Shown here in pieces: positions 59,116 to 64,000 of a stretch of DNA of 64,000 nucleotides. The position numbers and the translations under genes were made by a program. The stretch comes from Platycnemis pennipes. Lineage: Eukaryota > Arthropoda > Insecta > Odonata > Platycnemididae. Under the pieces are notes generated by a model. It saw only the letters and a program-made list of their open reading frames with translations, was not told where the DNA came from and did not search any database. The number at the start of each line of letters is the position of its first letter. Within the stretch, counting starts at the first letter, position 1. Location of the stretch: positions 103,747,544 to 103,811,543 of the forward strand of contig OW121852.1 in the NCBI GenBank assembly GCA_933228895.1, written 5' to 3'.

Positions 59116-59344
59116 ATGTGTCCTAATAGGCTGTTAACTTTCACCCTATCCTGTTTAATTATAAGATAAGAGAACAAACTCATCCTTATTATATTTTACA
59201 CCCCATCGAATTTTGATTACGTATGTCTTCGCTTCCAGCTGATTAATGAATGCATAATTATGTACTGCATCCACCATCCTAGTATTTCCTCAATTTCAAT
59301 GACAAAGAAAAGGCTTTTAGTTTAGATTGAAATTTGATACCACA

Positions 59345-59435
59345 TATCTACATCTACATCTACACGATACCCTGCAAGCCACCGCGAGGATGTGTGGCAG
59401 GGGGTGAATATCACCAAGCATGCACTACTAACATA
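59345..59435 (+). repeat. SINE family B, best copy
   Basis: ACATCTACATCTACACGATA, CCCTGCAAGCCACC, GGATGTGTGGCAGGGGGTGA, ATCACC. CCCT/AGGG and GCCAC/GTGGC can pair into a hairpin around the GCGAGGAT loop. Confidence 0.7.
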
Positions 59436-59786
59436 CAAACAAGAAACTATAGGGTCTCATATGCTGCTTGGAAATTAAACGAACAGAAACTACTGCAGGT
59501 TAAAGGATATGCGCTTAGTAGGATATGAGATGGCATCGAAGGAAATGATATGGTGGAAATAGAAGCGTAACTAAAATAGGGAAAGAGGTTAGGTAGCCAA
59601 TGATCATTAATCTCGTCTTTGATGTGCATGTCAATATATAGTTGAGAAAATCATGAGAGGAAATAAAGGAACGAAAAGTGATTGTTTACAAGTATTTGAA
59701 GAAATTGCCTCCACGGTCTGCGGGCGACGTATCCATTCTTGCGAGAGCAGAAATACAACAGACGTAAATTTTGACCGTAATGTTGA

Positions 59787-60004
59787 TCGTCAACGTCAAT
59801 ATGTCAATCCTAAAGTTGGTGTACTCTTGCCGTTCATTCTTCCCTATTCAATTTCAGCTCTTTTACTTCGCTATAATATTTCCTTCACCAAATTCCTTCT
59901 TGGTTTGTCCTTGTCGCATAGTCTTCCTCGTGGTGCTCTCCCATCTCTTTTTCCCTTCAGTATGTTATTTACAAATTCTAATAAGGTTTTTCTGTTAATT
60001 GCTT
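59787..60004 (-). mobile_element. RTE-like LINE 3' end (copy 3)
   Basis: The minus strand ends like copy 1: a frame with an EGK block, then GAAATTGAATAGGGAAGAAT, matching GAATTGAATAGGGCAGAATT in copy 1, and a GATTGA tail. The antisense frames of copies 1 and 3 are also alike (NPRIGLLQPSILPYSI and NPKVGVLLPFILPYSI), which confirms the match. Confidence 0.72.
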
Positions 60005-60009
60005 GAGCT

Positions 60010-63000
60010 AATCTAAGTTATAACACAAACACGACTCCAAGACGATTTTTCGAAACTTCGCAGAGGTAATGAATTGGTTTTGAATAGTTATTGCTGTCTT
60101 CTACATTTATAATTGTTGTAATTATATGCATTGTTGTAATTATGTGTTTTGTTGTAATTATGTATTAAAGTGTTGTTATTTTACTGTTATCATTGGCAAT
60201 TATAATAGTCGTTTATAGTAGTTACAAACGTTTGAGATGATATTGATGCATTTTTAACTGGACTATTGATGCATCATTAAGTAACATACTTTCACTATGT
60301 TCACTAGTACATGTTAATATTGAGACACTATTAAATTAAAGTTAAGAATTTTTCTTGAGTTTTTAAGTCAAATTTCTTTTCTAGCGAAGCCCATAAGGAA
60401 AAAAAATATTGTGTTAGTTTGGTACTAATACTGTAATAATCGGTGGAGGAGCTATCAGGGGTCATAATTAGATCAAAATACAGGACAGAAATTCTCTCTG
60501 CATGGAATTGCAAATTAGCGGGAGATAACTCTAGCGTGGTCTTTATGAATTTTTTTGCGTATCAAATAGAGGGAATACATTATTCGTGCCACTAACACGT
60601 ACAGATTGCGGTGAATGATACATATGTTTCCGAGATATATGCCTCCCTGTAATTGTAGTGGAGTATGTCCGAACAGAGACAATTCACAGAGGCTTTAAGT
60701 GGCCCTACTTATTGCATTGAGATGATGCGATAACGTATTGTGATGTTTGAAAGAAATGTCACTTCTCTATGCTTGGATTAGCAACGATTTGGTTAAGCTT
60801 GTAGTGAAGTCAGGTACCATTTATAAAATTACTTCTCTTACCACGATAGGATTACACGCTGTCTGCAGTTGACTGCAGTTGCAGTGTTGACTGGATCCTC
60901 CATTTATATTCTTATTTGGTTGTAATTCAGCTATATTTAGCATATTCTAATTATTATTAATTTTAAAAAATATGATCATGCCATATCTTCCTTATGTTGT
61001 TTTCATAAAACGTTGATGTGCTTTAACGACAGCCATTGATTTAATAATTTTGCTTAAAAAAGTCTGCCATTATATTTTTTATTATTTAGGCACACAAATG
61101 GAATATGCCACATTTTTTGGAAGTTATTCCGAAATTAAATATCTATGAATTTATAAAATGTTCTGTTGCATTTTTAATTTTAGAACTTACCTTGTTCTAG
61201 GCGTTCAAGGGTTGTGCACCATGGTTTCCATTTGATAGTTTTCTCCAACATTTCATCAATCCATGTCATAAAGCTTACAGTGTGATATATTGCGTTAACT
61301 TAGAATTATGTTAATGTTTTTTTGTCTGTGAGACACCCCTTGAAGGTTGTGTAAAATGCGACGAAAACGTACTGATGCTTATCGTGACATGAAATTAATT
61401 GGATAGAAACTAATGAATCATGTATTGTACACATACTAATTCACTGGATGAAGGTGCTATTTTCAAAACTTTCGAAGGAAATCTTTATTAAGAGCGAATG
61501 CTACAGCATTTCATCGTCTATGGAAGTTATGTTTCAGATATTTTATTTTAAACTTAACAAGTACCTAATAAAACAATCATAAGCGTAAGGAAATATTATT
61601 ATTGCTATGTTTTATTTAAAATAACTTAATTTCAAACAGTATATTAATTATGATAATTATATACAAAATGGCATTACTTATCATTCCCAATGACCTTGCA
61701 TTTTTATGTACATACAGTAAAAAATAGCTTGACTTGATATTTTTGTACCTTTATCCGATGGTCCTGGCCGACGGATACGCAAAAATATTAGTGAGGCTGA
61801 AAATTGGGCGGCTGTTTCCTAATTACACTGCTTTGTCATATTTTGTTCATGTTGGCCTTTTTTGTTCATATTCTTTTGCTATTTAGCCTTAGTTAACCTC
61901 GATGAAAGCTGGTAGAAATGGAATTGATTCTTCGAAATTCATAATACTGAGGGAAGAACCATTACGTTCCATACTTCCGGCGCAAAACCAGTTTTGAGAA
62001 CAGCTCTGTCGAGGGATTGTACGCATAGGAAATATAAATATTCGTCGTGTTAACCGCGTCATGTAATGGTTTTTGATAACGCAGGTTGTCAGAGATTCAC
62101 GACCGTTGGTGATGGATGGATTTTAAGTATTAGGTGATAATTGCATAAATAAATAAATATAAAAACCATGAAAAACAAAAGTTATTTTCTTTTTCTATAT
62201 AAAGTTGGAGGAGGGAGGACATGTAAATTATTGAATTTTTTGTGAGGAATTTTAAGTATTTGCTTCGGTTTCATGCTGCTGAGGAGAGGATACTAATAGC
62301 TCCATGATTGTTTACGGGCATGATATGACTTTTTTTAATTAGAAGAACTTCAAACATTGCTGATTTCCTTTTTGATTGAGCAATTTAATACGGGTATTAC
62401 CCAAGCAAGCTTGAAACTTGGCCCAGTAAACGGAAATTGAGTAGTTGATATCAAGTTTTGCCAGGGGCAACGACATATTGCCTTTAGTTTTATGCTCAAC
62501 TATGCTAATTATTGTTTTTAGTTAAACTTGCTTATTTTCACTGTGGTAAACAATTTAAGCCTTCTATCAAATAAGCCCAATCTGGCTACTTCCTTGTGCG
62601 AACGGTAATTGGAATGGTTTTGTTGTAGAGTAAGATTTTTTAGATTTTCCCTATAATTTGAATGAATCTAATGCCTGTTACTCTCTCCAAATTATTTTTT
62701 CTTTTCAATTTAAATTTCGCACACAATGGAAAATTGGTTGCGATAGCCCGCCTTTTTTTATGATTAAATATGATGATGACGCCTAATTATATACAAAATG
62801 GCATTACTTTTGATTTATTTCACATTGAAAGCAATTGCACAAATTGCACAAAATTACCAAAAATGACCAAATATTATGTACACTTTACTAAGTGTACATC
62901 ATATTTGGTAATATCTCATTTCCCAGTTCCACTCTAGAATCAGATATGTAACCCTTAGTTTTTAGAATTTTAGAATTGATATAATATTCCTTTTTCGCCA

Positions 63001-64000
63001 TATATCTAATCCTTTCTTATGCGTAAATAAATAACAGGCATTCTCTCAGTGGCATTACTTCCTCTGCAATTTGAGCAAATGATATCTTCCTCATCAATGG
63101 GAAACGTCTTAATTCCTACGAAAAATATGCATAGAATTATTGAGCTGCTTTGAGTATAAATAATTATACAACCATACAATCTTCGTCGCTTTCTGCCCAT
63201 GGATTATTGGAGACTTAGGAGCGAAGTACTTTAGCTCTGTCCTTAGGCCAAAAGACCGTATATATTCCCTGCTTTTACGGAGAGAGACGGAGGCTTTCGC
63301 TGTGACAGCAAATCAGCGATTGAAATAAATAATTCATCTTATGATAGTTATTTGCCCACGACTTCTATGCCTCGGGCGTTAAAGCAAAAAAACATAAAAT
63401 AAACTAAGTCGCTAAAATTATTAAATACACAAAAATCTGATGCATTGATCGTCGCATCACCAGAATGAGACACTGGCAAGCATATTTCACACTTGATAAC
63501 GAGGATTTCTTTTGTCTACGGAAGATTCATCTATTCAAGCATATCAACATCATATCAACATGTCAACAGACTGGTCGAAAAGAATAACACAGTTGAATCT
63601 GAACTCAAACATTAAAAAATGTTAATTTATATGTCGCTTTCGCACTCCCAGAAGTGAAATATCTTACAAGTTGCAAATGAATTTACCACAGTATCATGAA
63701 CTGTACCCGTAAGGAATGGGCTTGCAACGTTTATCCCAAGTTTAAGTGCGTGAGTAACAGCATTTATTTTTATTTTAATGGGAAGGTATAGATTTGAGAA
63801 AAAGTTGAGTATAGCAAGAACCATGTTTACCCAGAAGTTGGTAACTCTACAGCTCACATAAACCAAAAATAGCACATATCATAACTAGAGCGCACCCGTG
63901 CTATGATAGCACGTTGAATGGTAACCGTTTGCCCTCATAAATTATTTTTCCATAATTCGTCAAAGAATCTGTGCAATAATTACAGGGTTTTGCCCTCAGG
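60010..64000. other. AT-rich right end, no gene recognised
   Basis: Only short chance frames. It holds a 26-bp direct repeat (61654-61679 and 62784-62809) and a hairpin near 62864-62927 (ACCAAATATTATGTACAC with its inverse). Confidence 0.4.

Noticed and set aside
1..64000. CRISPR arrays, bacterial operons or rRNA genes
   Set aside because: No regularly spaced short repeats, ribosome-binding sites with tandem genes, or rRNA sequence were found; the split gene shows an animal genome.

Overview
This is animal DNA, most likely from an insect with a large, AT-rich, transposon-loaded genome. The evidence is one split gene with GT-AG introns and a cuticlin-type ZP (zona pellucida) domain of the insect apical-matrix class, tRNA-headed SINEs, RTE-, R2- and CR1/Jockey-type LINE remnants, Penelope-like retroelements and hAT/MITE elements. 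I see no bacterial-style gene organisation, no CRISPR array and no rRNA gene. The species cannot be fixed from the sequence; an early-branching or polyneopteran insect is a guess.

Left third (1-23.6 kb): one complete protein-coding gene on the + strand. Four coding exons (3437-3511, 5906-6623, 11618-11740, 22663-23522) join in frame with intron phases 0, 1 and 1 and give a 591-residue protein: signal peptide, ZP domain, basic cleavage sites, one transmembrane helix and a short tail. The exons are very GC-rich against AT-rich introns of 2.4, 5.0 and 10.9 kb. The first coding exon has only 25 codons and was found from its signal peptide, splice sites and matching phase.

Right two thirds (23.6-64 kb): no host gene that I can recognise, but many mobile-element remains. 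The main block is 36-53 kb. It holds a 5'-truncated R2-clade LINE next to a CR1/Jockey-type LINE, a Penelope-like element carrying a GIY-YIG endonuclease inside a hAT-like element that itself sits in a SINE, a 1.2-kb element with 15-bp terminal inverted repeats, a MITE, and RTE-like 3' ends.

The most interesting layer is a dispersed system of hammerhead-ribozyme-like motifs. Five short foldback units (about 230-290 bp) carry two motifs head to head, each unit flanked by its own 11-15 bp direct repeat, so each moved as a unit. A sixth, shorter unit has one motif, and a second copy of the flanking sequence 1.1 kb away serves as its empty site. Two longer copies, one next to the Penelope GIY-YIG remnant, tie the motifs to Penelope-like elements. 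In three copies a TATA box starts 32-34 nt upstream of the ribozyme core, so a transcript would begin at the ribozyme. Two copies carry a paired change at core positions 3 and 8 (C to U, G to A) that keeps Watson-Crick pairing.
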